A stretch of DNA of 64,000 bases, taken from positions 2,159,380 to 2,223,379 of the forward strand of contig RPFO01000667.1 in the NCBI GenBank assembly GCA_009746045.1, given 5' to 3'. The DNA comes from Mesostigma viride (taxonomy: Eukaryota; Streptophyta; Mesostigmatophyceae; Mesostigmatales; Mesostigmataceae). A program made the translations under genes and the position numbers. Shown piece after piece: positions 42,192-52,841 of this stretch (position 1 is the first letter of the stretch; each line of letters opens with the position of its first letter). Under the pieces are notes generated by a model. That model had not been told where the DNA came from, ran no database searches, and saw only the letters and a program-made list of their open reading frames with translations.

Positions 42192-44939
42192 ATGCTGTTT
42201 CTCGTCACCCCCCGGCTCCTCTTAGCGCCGTTGGAGCGGGGCGTGCGTGGCGTACAGGGTGCGGTCATCGCTCGCTGCCGGCGGTTCCTCCTCGGGGATT
42301 GGGAAGGGCTGTGGGCGCTGCAGCCTCCGGCCTCCACCCGGGTGTCGGGGGCCGCCTCCTTTGCCCGGGTGGAAGCTGACGTCATGCGGTTGGTGAAGGT
42401 AGGTGAATTGAGCCGGGCCATGCAAAAGCTTGAACTGACCGCGTTGGCTCCCTCCACTCCCCCGACCCTGCAGGCTTTGCGCGACCTTCACCCCGACGAA
42501 CCGGCCTTTGCGGTGCCCGCCCCGGCCACCCCCCCGCCCCCGCCTATTGTCCTGGACCTGGACATCTTCACGGCTGTGCTGAAGGATCTGCCGAACGCCT
42601 CCTCCACCGGCCCCTCAGGCTGGCGCTACGAGCACCTCTCCGTGATGGCGGGCCATGGCGGGGCGACCGCACTCTTTGAGGCTGCCGCCGACTTGGCCGC
42701 GGGGTCCCTGGCCCCCGCGGCGCGCCCTTGGCTGGCTGGGGCACGCCTCATTGCCCTCCTGAAAGACGACCTCCCCCCGCCTGCTGGCCGCGTTCGTCCC
42801 ATTGCTTGCGGCGAGGTCCTACGCAAGCTGGTGAGTAAGGTCATTTGTCGCCAAAAGGCCCCCGAGTTTCGCGCCTACTTCTGCCCCAACCGGAGTGATA
42901 CTGAGGAGTCCGTCGCGGCCCAGCTTGGCGTCGCCACCAAAGGGGGCAGCGACATCATCGTGCACACAGTTCAGGCCTACCTCGAGACGCATCCGACCCA
43001 TGTGGCGCTGAAGGTGGATTGCCACAATGCGTTCAATGCTGTCACCAAGGCTAGCATCTTTGAGGCCGTCGGCGAGGCGTTCCCTGACCTTCTTGCGTGG
43101 ACAGCAGCCTGCTACGGCGAACCCACTCAACTCTCCTTCCTCATGGAGGATGGGACGTTCGCCGACATCGCTTCCCGCACGGGAACCCAGCAAGGTGACC
43201 CCCTCGGCCCCTTTTACCTGTCTGCCCCGCTGCACAAGGCTCTCCAAGGTGTCCACGCTGCGCACCCGGATGTCGTGCTCCTCGCCTACATGGACGATAT
43301 CCATGCCCTTGGCCCGGCCGACGCTGTGGTTGCCGCCCTGGCTGCCCTTGAAGTGGCCATGGCGGCCATCAACCTTCGGCTCACCCTCCCCAAGTGTGCA
43401 GTCTTTTCGCCCCAGGGGGACTGCTCTGGCTTCCCCGCGGCTATCCCGGGGGCATTGGCGCGGGCGCGTGGTTTCTCGTGCCTGGGCGTCCCTGTGGGTG
43501 ACCCTGACTACGTCGAAGAGGAGCTCCGGGCCACCGTGGAACAGCGCACCCATGTCCTTGAGACTTGGGCGCGCCTCAAGGACCCCCAGACCAAAGGGCT
43601 CCTCCTGTGGTTTTGCGCCCACCCGCGGGTGGTTCACTGGCTCCGTGGCGCTCCCCCCCACTTGGTGCGGCTTGCCGCGGAAGGCCATGACGAGCGCATT
43701 CAGGCCGCCTTGCAGGTGCTCCTCCCCGGCCCTAGCCTGCCAGCTCACTCCATGCGCTTGGCCACCCTCCCCTGCCGCATGGGCGGGTGTGGGCTCACCC
43801 GCGCCGCCCGCCTCGCCCCCGCCGCCTTCCTTGGCTCTGTTGCTCAGGCCTGGGCGGAGATCCGCCGGTTGGTCCCCAGCGCCGTCAGCGCCATTCCCGA
43901 CTTGGTCACCCCATCCCCCTTCCCCTTTGTGCAGGCTGTGCAGGATTCTTACCTCGGGATCCAGCAGGCTTGCGACCTCGTCCGCCCCGCTCAGGCCGTC
44001 CACCGTCGCCTGCCCCGGGGCACGCCCGGCGTGTCCACTGTCGTCAGTCCTAGTGTCTTCCCTGCCTGCGTTCATGAAAAACAACAAAAGACCTACGCGG
44101 GTATACTACACTGTGCCGACTGGATGGGTCTGCATGCGAGCTTGAACGATCAGGGGAAGGCTTGGCTTCACTCCGTTTCCCTTGAGGGGAGCGTGGGGTC
44201 CGCATTCCTGCGCGCCCTCCCCATGAGCCCTTTGTTCACACTGGTTCCGGCCCTTTACGCCATCGCTCTCCGCCACCAGCTCTTTGCCCCGCAACCTCTC
44301 ATCACGGCGGGTGCGTCCTGCGGCAGCTGCGGGCTTGCTCTGGATACTACTGGGACGCACTACATCGCGTGCATGGGTGGCCAGCAGAACCAGAACTGGT
44401 TCCTCTATCTCCATACCGCTCTCCTCCGGGTGGTGTGTGCCATGGTTCGGTCGGTCTTTCCCCACTCCACCATTAAGTGCGAGGACGCGGATGGGGCCGC
44501 CCTCTACTCACCCAACCACCGCCCCGACATTACCGTGCTTGACTACGACGGGCAGGGTTGCCACCTGCTCATCGATGTCTCCGTGGCTCGGCCGCTTTCC
44601 GGTCGCCACATCCTCCGGGCGGCTGTGGATGCCGGCGCTGCTGCCGCTGTGGCTGAGCGCGACAAGTTTGCCTCCTACGGCAATGTGGGGCCCCACCGGG
44701 TCATCCCCTTTGTCCTTGAGGAGTTCGGGGCCATGGGCCCCAAGACAGCGGAGTTTTTCCACGAGTGCTGCCAGCGCCGTGAAGACCGCCTCGACCTCGA
44801 GGGTCAGACCGCCCCGTGGTCGGCCCGCACGTGGTCCTCGTATTGGCGGCAGCGTCTGTCACTCGCCCTCACTCGCACCGTGGCTGATGTGTTATTCCGC
44901 CGCACCCGGGCCGACTTTGTCGCGACCCACGCGGTCTAG
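42192..44939 (+). CDS. LINE reverse transcriptase with restriction-like endonuclease
   Basis: A 915-codon uninterrupted frame from a non-LTR retrotransposon of the type with its endonuclease after the RT. RT motifs: RVRPIACGEVLRKLVSK near residue 205, ALKVDCHNAFNAV near 280 with the first catalytic Asp, GTQQGDPLGPFYLS near 335, and LLAYMDDIHALG near 362 with the Asp pair. C-terminal part: a zinc-binding C-x2-C-x8-H-x3-C (CGSCGLALDTTGTHYIAC) near 708-725, then RPDITVLD ... HLLIDVSV near 776-797, fitting the PD-(D/E)xK-like endonuclease of R2, NeSL, Utopia and Dualen-type LINEs (family knowledge). No N-terminal zinc finger or AP endonuclease is visible, so the copy may be 5'-truncated; the start is simply the first Met. 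All catalytic motifs look intact. Confidence 0.85.
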   Translation: MLFLVTPRLLLAPLERGVRGVQGAVIARCRRFLLGDWEGLWALQPPASTRVSGAASFARVEADVMRLVKVGELSRAMQKLELTALAPSTPPTLQALRDLHPDEPAFAVPAPATPPPPPIVLDLDIFTAVLKDLPNASSTGPSGWRYEHLSVMAGHGGATALFEAAADLAAGSLAPAARPWLAGARLIALLKDDLPPPAGRVRPIACGEVLRKLVSKVICRQKAPEFRAYFCPNRSDTEESVAAQLGVATKGGSDIIVHTVQAYLETHPTHVALKVDCHNAFNAVTKASIFEAVGEAFPDLLAWTAACYGEPTQLSFLMEDGTFADIASRTGTQQGDPLGPFYLSAPLHKALQGVHAAHPDVVLLAYMDDIHALGPADAVVAALAALEVAMAAINLRLTLPKCAVFSPQGDCSGFPAAIPGALARARGFSCLGVPVGDPDYVEEELRATVEQRTHVLETWARLKDPQTKGLLLWFCAHPRVVHWLRGAPPHLVRLAAEGHDERIQAALQVLLPGPSLPAHSMRLATLPCRMGGCGLTRAARLAPAAFLGSVAQAWAEIRRLVPSAVSAIPDLVTPSPFPFVQAVQDSYLGIQQACDLVRPAQAVHRRLPRGTPGVSTVVSPSVFPACVHEKQQKTYAGILHCADWMGLHASLNDQGKAWLHSVSLEGSVGSAFLRALPMSPLFTLVPALYAIALRHQLFAPQPLITAGASCGSCGLALDTTGTHYIACMGGQQNQNWFLYLHTALLRVVCAMVRSVFPHSTIKCEDADGAALYSPNHRPDITVLDYDGQGCHLLIDVSVARPLSGRHILRAAVDAGAAAAVAERDKFASYGNVGPHRVIPFVLEEFGAMGPKTAEFFHECCQRREDRLDLEGQTAPWSARTWSSYWRQRLSLALTRTVADVLFRRTRADFVATHAV

Positions 44940-45574
44940 ATTCCTTCCAGGCCTGCATGGTGGGCCGGCAGCGCTGTTGCTGCGTGTAGTTTTGTGATGT
45001 ATAGTTAGTTGTACCTTGTGCCGCTGGCGTGATCCTTGGATGTCTGTGTCAGATTACTATTAATTTCTTCAGGGTTATTCTCCCAGTCATCGGTTTTTTC
45101 CTTATGTTGCATGCCTATCTCACCTCCGTAATCTATCATTCTCAATGAATATATATTAAAAATATAATTACTTACAGCAGAGTGAAATCACTCAAACCGA
45201 AGCAAACGCCCAGCTATAAACCTATATACAGAGCCATGTCAAAGCTCTATACTACGATAAGACCAATGGAAACGCCTAACGATATATATACACAACGAGA
45301 CAGTCTTTAAGGTCCGCGAGGCGTATACCCGCGGCGGCGTGGTCCGGCGCTTTATATACCTACTATGGAATGCGGCTACATGTATGCGACGATACTGGCT
45401 GTTGGCTCAGGAACAACACAGGGTGTGGGACCCAGGGCCCAATAACGACAAACCCAGCCCGCTGCAGCTTTTTCATGATCTCTACTGGGCCGTAACCAGG
45501 TATTCACCATTATGCCCCACGGCGACATGACTCAGGTCCATTGGCTTCCCTGGTCACATAACGCGCCCAATTAG
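44940..45574. other. LINE 3' UTR and gene-free DNA
   Basis: The first 100-200 bp are probably the 3' UTR of the preceding LINE. The rest, including AT-rich 45060-45300, shows no gene and no repeat I recognise. Confidence 0.5.
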
Positions 45575-47025
45575 CCCTTCACCTGTCACCTTCACTGGCT
45601 TCACACCAATGTGTGACCACCTTCATTTAGGATTCGCTGATACTCATTTCCCCTTTCACCTCTTTGGTCCATAATTGGATAATAAAACACAGCCATTTCC
45701 CCGAAAAAAAAATGACAGCCAACAAGATTTCGGGGAAATTAAATTAAATTAAATTAAATTATAACATGCCTCCGTTGGGAGATCACATATTCCTTGATGG
45801 ATGGGTGGGGTGGGAGGAGCCGCGTAATCGAACTAACCTAACTCTAATCTAGCTAGTCTAGAAAAGTCCTAACTACCCTACTCATCAAAACGCCTCCTCC
45901 GCTTGGGGGGAGGTGGTTTGCCCACAGGGTCGGGCGTGTGAGCCTTGACAATCCGCTTCCACCGCGTCTTGTTCTGCATGGCGGTCCAAAGAAGGGAGAG
46001 AGAGTGGATGCGGTATTCAAACTGGGCTGGGACCAGTAGGTCATCCAGCAACATCTGTACGTAGTCCGTGACATGTTTCCCTACCTTTTTGGCAATGCCC
46101 TTGGGGCCAGGCCAGGTCAGAATGTGCCGCCCTGGCTGGCCAAGCCGCTGGGGGCCGGCCAGACCAAGGGCGGTGTCGACCTGACTGGTGCGAGCAAGAT
46201 GTCCTACAAATGCTATCCTACGCTGTCTAATCTCGTCCGAAATACGAGGCATGCCCTGATACAAAGACTCTGATGACGGGCGCTTGGAAAACCCTACGTT
46301 CAGGACCTGTCGGAGCATCCTGTAAACTGTGCCGTCTAGCCTAGATGCCAGTGTGGGGGTGAGTGTCCACGCCTCGGCGCCATACGTGAGCACCGTGAGG
46401 ACGAGGACCTTGAAGAGCATGCGCTTGCGGTGTTCGCCCAGGCCCTTGGAGCGCCAGTAGGTGTTGAGCGAACGGAGCCTAGCCCAGGCCAGGCCAATGC
46501 GGGTGTCCACATCGTCGGCTGTGTCTGTCTGACAGGAAGCCAGCTCCCTAACGGTTTGAAGCGGTCGCGGAACGGGACCGTCGTCCCATCGAGCAGGCGC
46601 GGCAGCGGCGGTGGACTGGAGGCCCCAATCACCATCGCCTCAGTTTTGACACTAATCTCCAACCCCACCGCCCTCGCCTCCAGGCCCAGACAGTCCAGCC
46701 AGGTCTGAATGTCCTCGGGGCGCGCGATGAGGGTGGTGTCATCCGCATAAATCAGGTCGGCCAGGCGGTAGCCAGGCTCAACCCCGCCGTGCTCTTTCTC
46801 GTTAAGGATGTCCAAGCCTGGCTCGAACCCCTTAAGAGCAGTAAAGCGCTCACGGGCCCGGCGCATGACGTGATCCACGACAATAATGAACAGGTATCGG
46901 GGAAATGGGTATGTGTATTTATTATCCAATAATATAGACCAGAGAGGTGAAATGGGAACTGAGTATCAGCGCATCCTAATAAATGAAGGTGGGCACACCC
47001 TGGTGTGAAGGTGACAGGTGAAGGG
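45575..47025. mobile_element. Foldback (long inverted-repeat) element opened by LINE D
   Basis: Two inverted arms of about 129 bp (45575-45703 and 46898-47025) both run from CCCTTCACCTGTCACC at the outside to CATTTCCCCG at the inside, with roughly 85% identity by eye. Between them lies LINE copy D. Without the LINE the element would be a foldback of about 300 bp with a short A-rich loop. No target duplication was found at the outer ends. Confidence 0.75.
45740..46897 (-). mobile_element. LINE copy D, 5'-truncated
   Basis: A minus-strand LINE fragment of the same family as copy C. It runs from within the RT (YLFIIVVDHVMRRARERF, then IYADDTTLIARPE) through QRRIAFVGHLARTSQVDT to a basic C-terminus KRRRRFDE ending at 45878. 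A 3' UTR and a TTTAA-repeat tail near 45740-45760 follow. A 9-bp direct repeat CGGGGAAAT at 45731-45739 and 46898-46906 fits a target-primed duplication. The RT part and the C-terminal part lie in different frames, with a frameshift near 46340-46500. The endonuclease and first half of the RT are absent through 5' truncation. Confidence 0.85.
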
Positions 47026-47200
47026 AGGAGTGGTGGCATGCCCGGGCAAAATTTCCTGGAACCGCGGTACCAGAGAGGGTTGTCCCAGGGGCTGACGGTG
47101 GTGGATTTTGGCGGGGCTCATGGCGGGGTTTGAGGGTCAAAAACTTGCCGGTGGCTGTTCGTGGGCCCTGGGTGATCAGAACCGTGGTTTACTACACACC

Positions 47201-47249
47201 ATTAATTAATAAATTAATTAGACTCGTGCTCCCGTTGCCGGGGTGTCAC
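47201..47249 (-). mobile_element. LINE E-like 3'-end remnant
   Basis: About 50 bp matching the reverse complement of the extreme 3' end of LINE E (41768-41815): a TAAT tail, then GACTCGTGCTCCCGTTG, then GGGGTGTCAC. Probably a severely 5'-truncated copy. The LINE-specific hairpin is preserved in altered form. Confidence 0.6.
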
Positions 47250-47271
47250 AGACCATTAGTTAAAAATCTGC

Positions 47272-47494
47272 CACGTGTTAGACCAGGGCTGTACGTCAGG
47301 CCGGGTTGGCTCAGGACCGTGGTAGCCTATGGACCAGTAGAAGTATGCCACGTGGATAATGTTGTAGGTACTGTACTTGTGCCTGCCACGTGGCTTTTCC
47401 TGGCCGCCACGTGCAAAGTCACTTGAACCATCAGGCGCATGCCACGTGTCAGTGTGCACTCATGTGGGTTTGTTTTGAGGGTTGTTGCCACGTG
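47272..47494. promoter_or_regulatory. Cluster of six GCCACGTG (G-box-like) sites
   Basis: CACGTG occurs at 47272, 47349, 47387, 47408, 47443 and 47489, each time preceded by GC. CACGTG is the core bound by bHLH and bZIP factors in plants and algae (family knowledge). It lies 1.3 kb upstream of the first exon I can place in the host gene. It may be a control region or a degraded repeat; sequence alone does not decide. Confidence 0.45.
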
Positions 47495-47499
47495 GCATA

Positions 47500-48778
47500 G
47501 TACTAGTTAGAGTAGTAACGAAGAGAGCAGAATATTAGTAGAAAGTTCAGTTTAGTTGGTAGTAGGTATAGTTACCGCAAATAGGAGTCCGAGGGGGTAA
47601 CCATGGTACCGGCTCTCGGGCTTGCCGGCGGCGGCCGGCGGGTACCACGGTCATGGACGCTACAGTACCGTGGTACCAGCAGCGTTGGGTGCCGGTTGCG
47701 GTCCACGCGTCATGGTTGGACCGCGGGCCCGGCCTTTTTTGTCCGGCGGTGGTGGTTTTGTGACCGCGGACCCTTGAATGGATGCCACCCCTCCTGGTGA
47801 AGGGCCAACGAGATTTTTCCAGGTAAATAGGTGTACGTTTATTCCAAATATAACCAGTAGTTAATCCCTGCTAACTGCTAAGCCTAGGGTATCAAGATGT
47901 CAGTGGCTAAAGCGGAGCCTTACAGTACTACAGTTAGACCACGGAAGCCAACGAGATTCCAGTTCTGACACGAGTCTCATATTACACGTGTTTGCCGCCT
48001 ATGTGGTCGCTAGTACATAGTTGACTTGAATCGCTTCGGAACAAGTGGCCTCGCATCAACGTGCTAACTTTCGTAGGTCCCTTGATGCACTGGGACCGGA
48101 TCACCACGTCGGTTGCCAAATCTCTGCTGCGTGGGCAACAACAACAGCAACAACAACGTCGGTTGCGGGGAGCCGTCACAGTACTCTCAAGTAACTATCC
48201 GCAGAAAAGAAGATCGCGACAGGCTGGTCAGCGGGCATGCTTGACAACATGAGCGGTGACCAGTGAGGCAGTGACCCGTTAAGGCACTACATGTTCGGTT
48301 TCTTAAACGTATGACTTAATGGCGTCTTCATCTACACGGCGGTCGTTGGTATTTCGGGAAAGCAGGCCGTGAAGATGGCGAGCCTAGAATTTCATTGTAA
48401 TGCCGGGAATTTTATGAATCTAAAACAGTGCTCATTTCTGCGTTATTAGCATGGTAGTTAGGCAAATGGGCCATGCCGGCAGGCTCCAAATCTGCTTTGG
48501 CAGCAGAACGGGCGCCTTGAAATGGCTGATATTCCTGCATTTGCTGAATTTGGCAGTATCGCCCTTGATGGCGGCAGGTGAATGGGTTGTTTTGGATATG
48601 CCTGCGTGCGACGCATCTCCCTGCGTTCAGACCGCGTGCGCCGCTTGTTCTGTCTTGATATTGGGCACAAAGCCTAGGTATTTCACACAATGACACGGCG
48701 CTTAGATAAATGGTATGCTTGAAACTTACATCGTTAATAACGTTGCGTTCATGTCTTGAAAATCCACCCTCCTGGCAG
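47500..48778. other. Region upstream of the CARDB-like gene, exons unresolved
   Basis: The 5' part of the host gene should lie here or further left in unresolved exons, because exon 48779 opens with two bases of a split codon. 48451-48693 is open on the plus strand and contains a hydrophobic run (KWLIFLHLLNLAVSPLMAA) and several Cys, but no splice to 48779 fits the phase. 47600-47720 is rich in GGTACC/GCCGGC palindromes. No repeat or RNA gene was recognised. Confidence 0.5.
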
Positions 48779-51700
48779 TTCTTGACGGCGGCGACGTCGT
48801 CGGGGTCGCTGGCATTGAGTCCCCATGGCGGAATGGAATTGTGTGCGTCACCCCTGCGGATTTAAAAACGGGAGGCGGAGGCAGTTTCCAGTTTATATCG
48901 ATCATCGTGACCATCAGAAACGCAGGTAACTACCTCACAGCGTTCCGCAAACGTGAGTGGGGCCAGGGGGCGTGTATCACCGTATTGTTTATAAGATTGG
49001 AAGTCTTCTTCAGTGACGGTCGGCCCGTATGGCTGGGCCCATCTTTGCAAGCATGGCTGGCGGAGAGCACGTACAAATGCATTTATGACGCTGATCCCCG
49101 TAGCAGGCCCACTATGACTGCTCCTAAAGGTGCATCCTGCAGGTAATAGGAGCATTGTGGTGAACAGTTTCACCTGCACCGTTCAATGATGTGCGAGTGT
49201 AAGGCACTACGGGGGGCTCCACAGACCCATCTTGCCCACTTCTTTTGCCCGTTCTTGAGTGCATCAGCAATAAAGTGGGTGAAACGTCACGTTGTGTCGC
49301 CATCTCTAGCGCAACCTGCCTCATCCCACCTCACCATCCCTAGCCGTTCGCCATCATCATTCACCCCTACAACCCTGCCCAGCGTAGGTCGTGCGGGTAT
49401 TGGCCTAGTGCGGGTTTACAATAGTGTGCATGGGCCACATTAGTGGGGACTTATCCTCCAACAACCATGCCCTTGCTTTGGGAGGCATCATTGTCTTACT
49501 TCTGAACAATGATTCGGTCTATCGCTGGGTGCAAGCTCCTGTCTAGGCGAGCTCTAATGCGTTTTCAGATTCGAACCGGGGTGGAAGGGGGGGGGGCTTC
49601 ATCGACCCTTGTTTGTATACAGTGCGATATTGTATGTCGGTCACACTACTAAAGTCGATTGGGAACTGATAGTGTAAGATACAGTGTGGCTTTGCAAGGA
49701 CCGTGGGCCACACTATTGGTAGGAGGCAGGTCGTGGGAAACCTGGCAAACTTAGAGGGTAGCCCACGGTATTCCCATTTACGCTGGATGGTCTACTTGCC
49801 CAGGGGCTGAACAGCTGCGTAATGAAGGCAACCCCCTGGGCAACAATGCCAACGCCTGCAGGGTGTGTGTGGACCTTGTAGCAGGCAGGCAGCGGCATAC
49901 GAGAGCTGTCAATTGTCATGGCAGCCAATCTGCCAAAGATGGCCTTGTAGTGCGTTTGGGAGGGAGTTCTTGACTGCTATTCCAAGGGTCAAATATAAGC
50001 AATCAAGTACTGCGTATGCTCTTAGTGGTAAGGCCAGCAGGCGCAACAGACTTGCTGTTCAAGAATATGCCCAACACCAAGTCCTTAACCCGCCAAGGAA
50101 GTCATGTGAACGCCATGCCCAATCCATGCCACGCCCAATATATATAAATATGGTTGGTGTAAGTATCATTGTTGAATATATATGCACTTCTTGTCCTTTT
50201 GTTTTATCTATCATCCGTTCATGATGCTGCCTGTAGTGGCTGGTTAGTGCCCACCTCATCGACACTGCCTCCTGTCTCAGTTACCTGTTGCCTTGGCTGC
50301 TCTTGGCCTATCGGGTTGAACCCCCCACCCCACCCCACCTCCCTATTTGCAGACACGGTACCCAGTGACGGCCCCTTCAACATCGACATTAAGTGGGATG
50401 GGCAGCCCATCCTGCGCGCACAGCTGCCGGTGGGGCAACGGCTGCTGCCAGGCCAGTCACTGGTGACGGAGGTGAGTAGCCTGGGCCTTAACTTGGTGAT
50501 GAAAGTGGCTGGCAGGGCCAGTCCTTAGTGACGGAGGTAAACTAGTGACGGATTTCTCGGTGATGGAAATCAGTAGGTACCGATGGCTGGCCAAACGAGT
50601 TTGCAGGAAGACCCAAGAGATCTCTCGTGGGTTGTGGTGCAATCCATCTCCAGTCTGCCGGTGTCTTGCTAGCGTGCCTCGAGACGTTGGAATAGATGTG
50701 CTTTGCATGGGTTACACGTGTTCAGAGCGCAGTTTGCATGTCATTTCGTGTCGTCTGTGCCAAGCACCGGGCGTGTTTGTGCCGTGTGCTGGCCGACGAC
50801 AAGTGGGTGGGGCACAAATGGGCGTGGACAAGTCGGCATGGCAAATGTGGTTCCCCCCCACCCCACACACAGTGTCTAATCGCGCAAGGCATTTATGCCG
50901 TTGTGTGCAGGGTGTTGCATGTGGCGGATGCCAGTGCCTGCTCACACACCTGTTTGCCAGCGACCCAGAGCCCGTGGGGGCTATCATGGCAACAATTGCA
51001 TGGCAGCGACGCCACGCATGCGTTCCTACTCAGGGCATACCCCCCACCTGCAAGCATGATCAGCCCTCTGTGCTGTGCTGATCCCTCCTGGCAGTCATTC
51101 TCTGATGTCTTTTATCTGGCAATCAAATGGATCGAAATGTGCTCGGCATCTGTACCATCAACACTCCAGGTCTTCCTCCATGCCCCCCCCCTCCCTTGCT
51201 CCCCCCCCCCTACCTTGGCCCCCCGCTGTCCCCCTCCTCCACACCCCCAACCCTAACCCCAACACCAGCCCCAGCCCCAGCCCCAACCCCAACCCCAACG
51301 CCAACGCCAGCCCCAACACCAACACCAACACCAACACCAACACCAACACCAACACCAACACCAACACCAACACCAACACCAACACCAACACCAACACCAA
51401 CACCAACACCAACACCAACACCAACACCAACACCAACACCAACACCAACACCAACCCACCCCGACCCTAACCCCAACCGCACCCGCACCCGCACCCCCAA
51501 CCCCGACCCCGACCCCAACCCAAACCCACCCAACCCAACCCAACACCAACCCACACCAACCCCAACCCACCCCAACACCAACACCAACCCCAACCCCCAA
51601 CCCAAACCCAAACCCAAACCCAAACCCAAACCCAAACCCAAACCCAAACCCAAACCCAAACCCAAACCCAAACCCAAACCCAAACCCAAACCCAAACCCA

Positions 51701-52806
51701 AACCCAAACCCAAACCCAAACCCAAACCCAAACCCAAACCCAAACCCAAACCCAAACCCAAACCCAAACCCAAACCCAAACCCAATTCCAAACCCAAACC
51801 CTAACCCTAACCCTAACCCAAACCCCAGCCCCAACCCCAGCCCCAACCCCAACCCCAACCCCAACCCCAACCCCAGACCCAGACCCAGACCCAGACCCAG
51901 ACCCAAACGCAAACCCAAACCCAAACCCTACCCCTACCCCTACCCCTACCCCTACCCCTGCCCCTACCCCTACCCCTACCCCTACCCCTACCCCTACCCC
52001 TACCCCTACCCCTACCCCTACCCCTACCCCTACCCCTACCCCTACCCCTACCCCTACCCCTACCCCTACCCCTACCCCTACCCCTACCCCTACCCCTACC
52101 CCTACCCCTACCCCTACCCCTACCCCTACCCCTACCCCAACCCCTACCCCCAAACCCAACGCCAACGCCAGCCCCAACCCCAACGCCAGCCCCAACCCCA
52201 ACCCCAACCCCAACGCCAACGCCAGCCCCAACCTCAACGCCAGCCCCAACCCCAACCCCAACCCCAACCCCAATCCCAACCCCAACCCTAACCCCAACCC
52301 CAACCCCAACCCTAACCCCAACCCCAACCCCAACCCGCACCCCCAACCCCAACCCCAACCCTAACCCCAACCCCCACCCCTACCCCAACCCACCCCAACC
52401 CCAATCCCAACCCCAACCCGCACCCCCAACCCAAACCCCAACCCCAACCCCAACCCAACCCAAACCCAAACCCAAACCCAAACGCAGACCCAAACCCAAA
52501 CCCAAACCCCAGCCCCTACCCCTAGCCCAACCCCTACCCCAACCCCAACCCACCCCAACCCCAACCCTAATCCCAACCCCAGCCCCAACCCCAACCCCAA
52601 CCCCAACCCCAACCCCAACCCCAACCCCAACCCCAACCCCAACCCCAACCCCAACCCCAACCCCAACCCCAACCCCAACCCCAACCCCAACCTAAACCCG
52701 CCCACTTAAGGCTGTTCAGGTCCATATCCAAGTACTGTTGCATGTGTTTATCCCACTTTATGGTGGTCGCAAGGCTATTTGCGCCCCCCTACCGAGGCTA
52801 ACTCCG

Positions 52807-52841
<35 letters not shown>

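Noticed and set aside
42819-44087. A 422-codon minus-strand frame opposite the restriction-endonuclease-type LINE
   Set aside because: A shadow of the GC-rich sense frame, which carries all the RT motifs.
48451-48693. First exon with signal peptide for the CARDB-like gene
   Set aside because: The hydrophobic run is suggestive, but it sits far from the first Met and no donor in this frame fits the phase of exon 48779.
51127-52705. Long frames on both strands in the intron satellite
   Set aside because: They are pure repeat translations (such as PKPK, GLGL and NTNT) with no other content.
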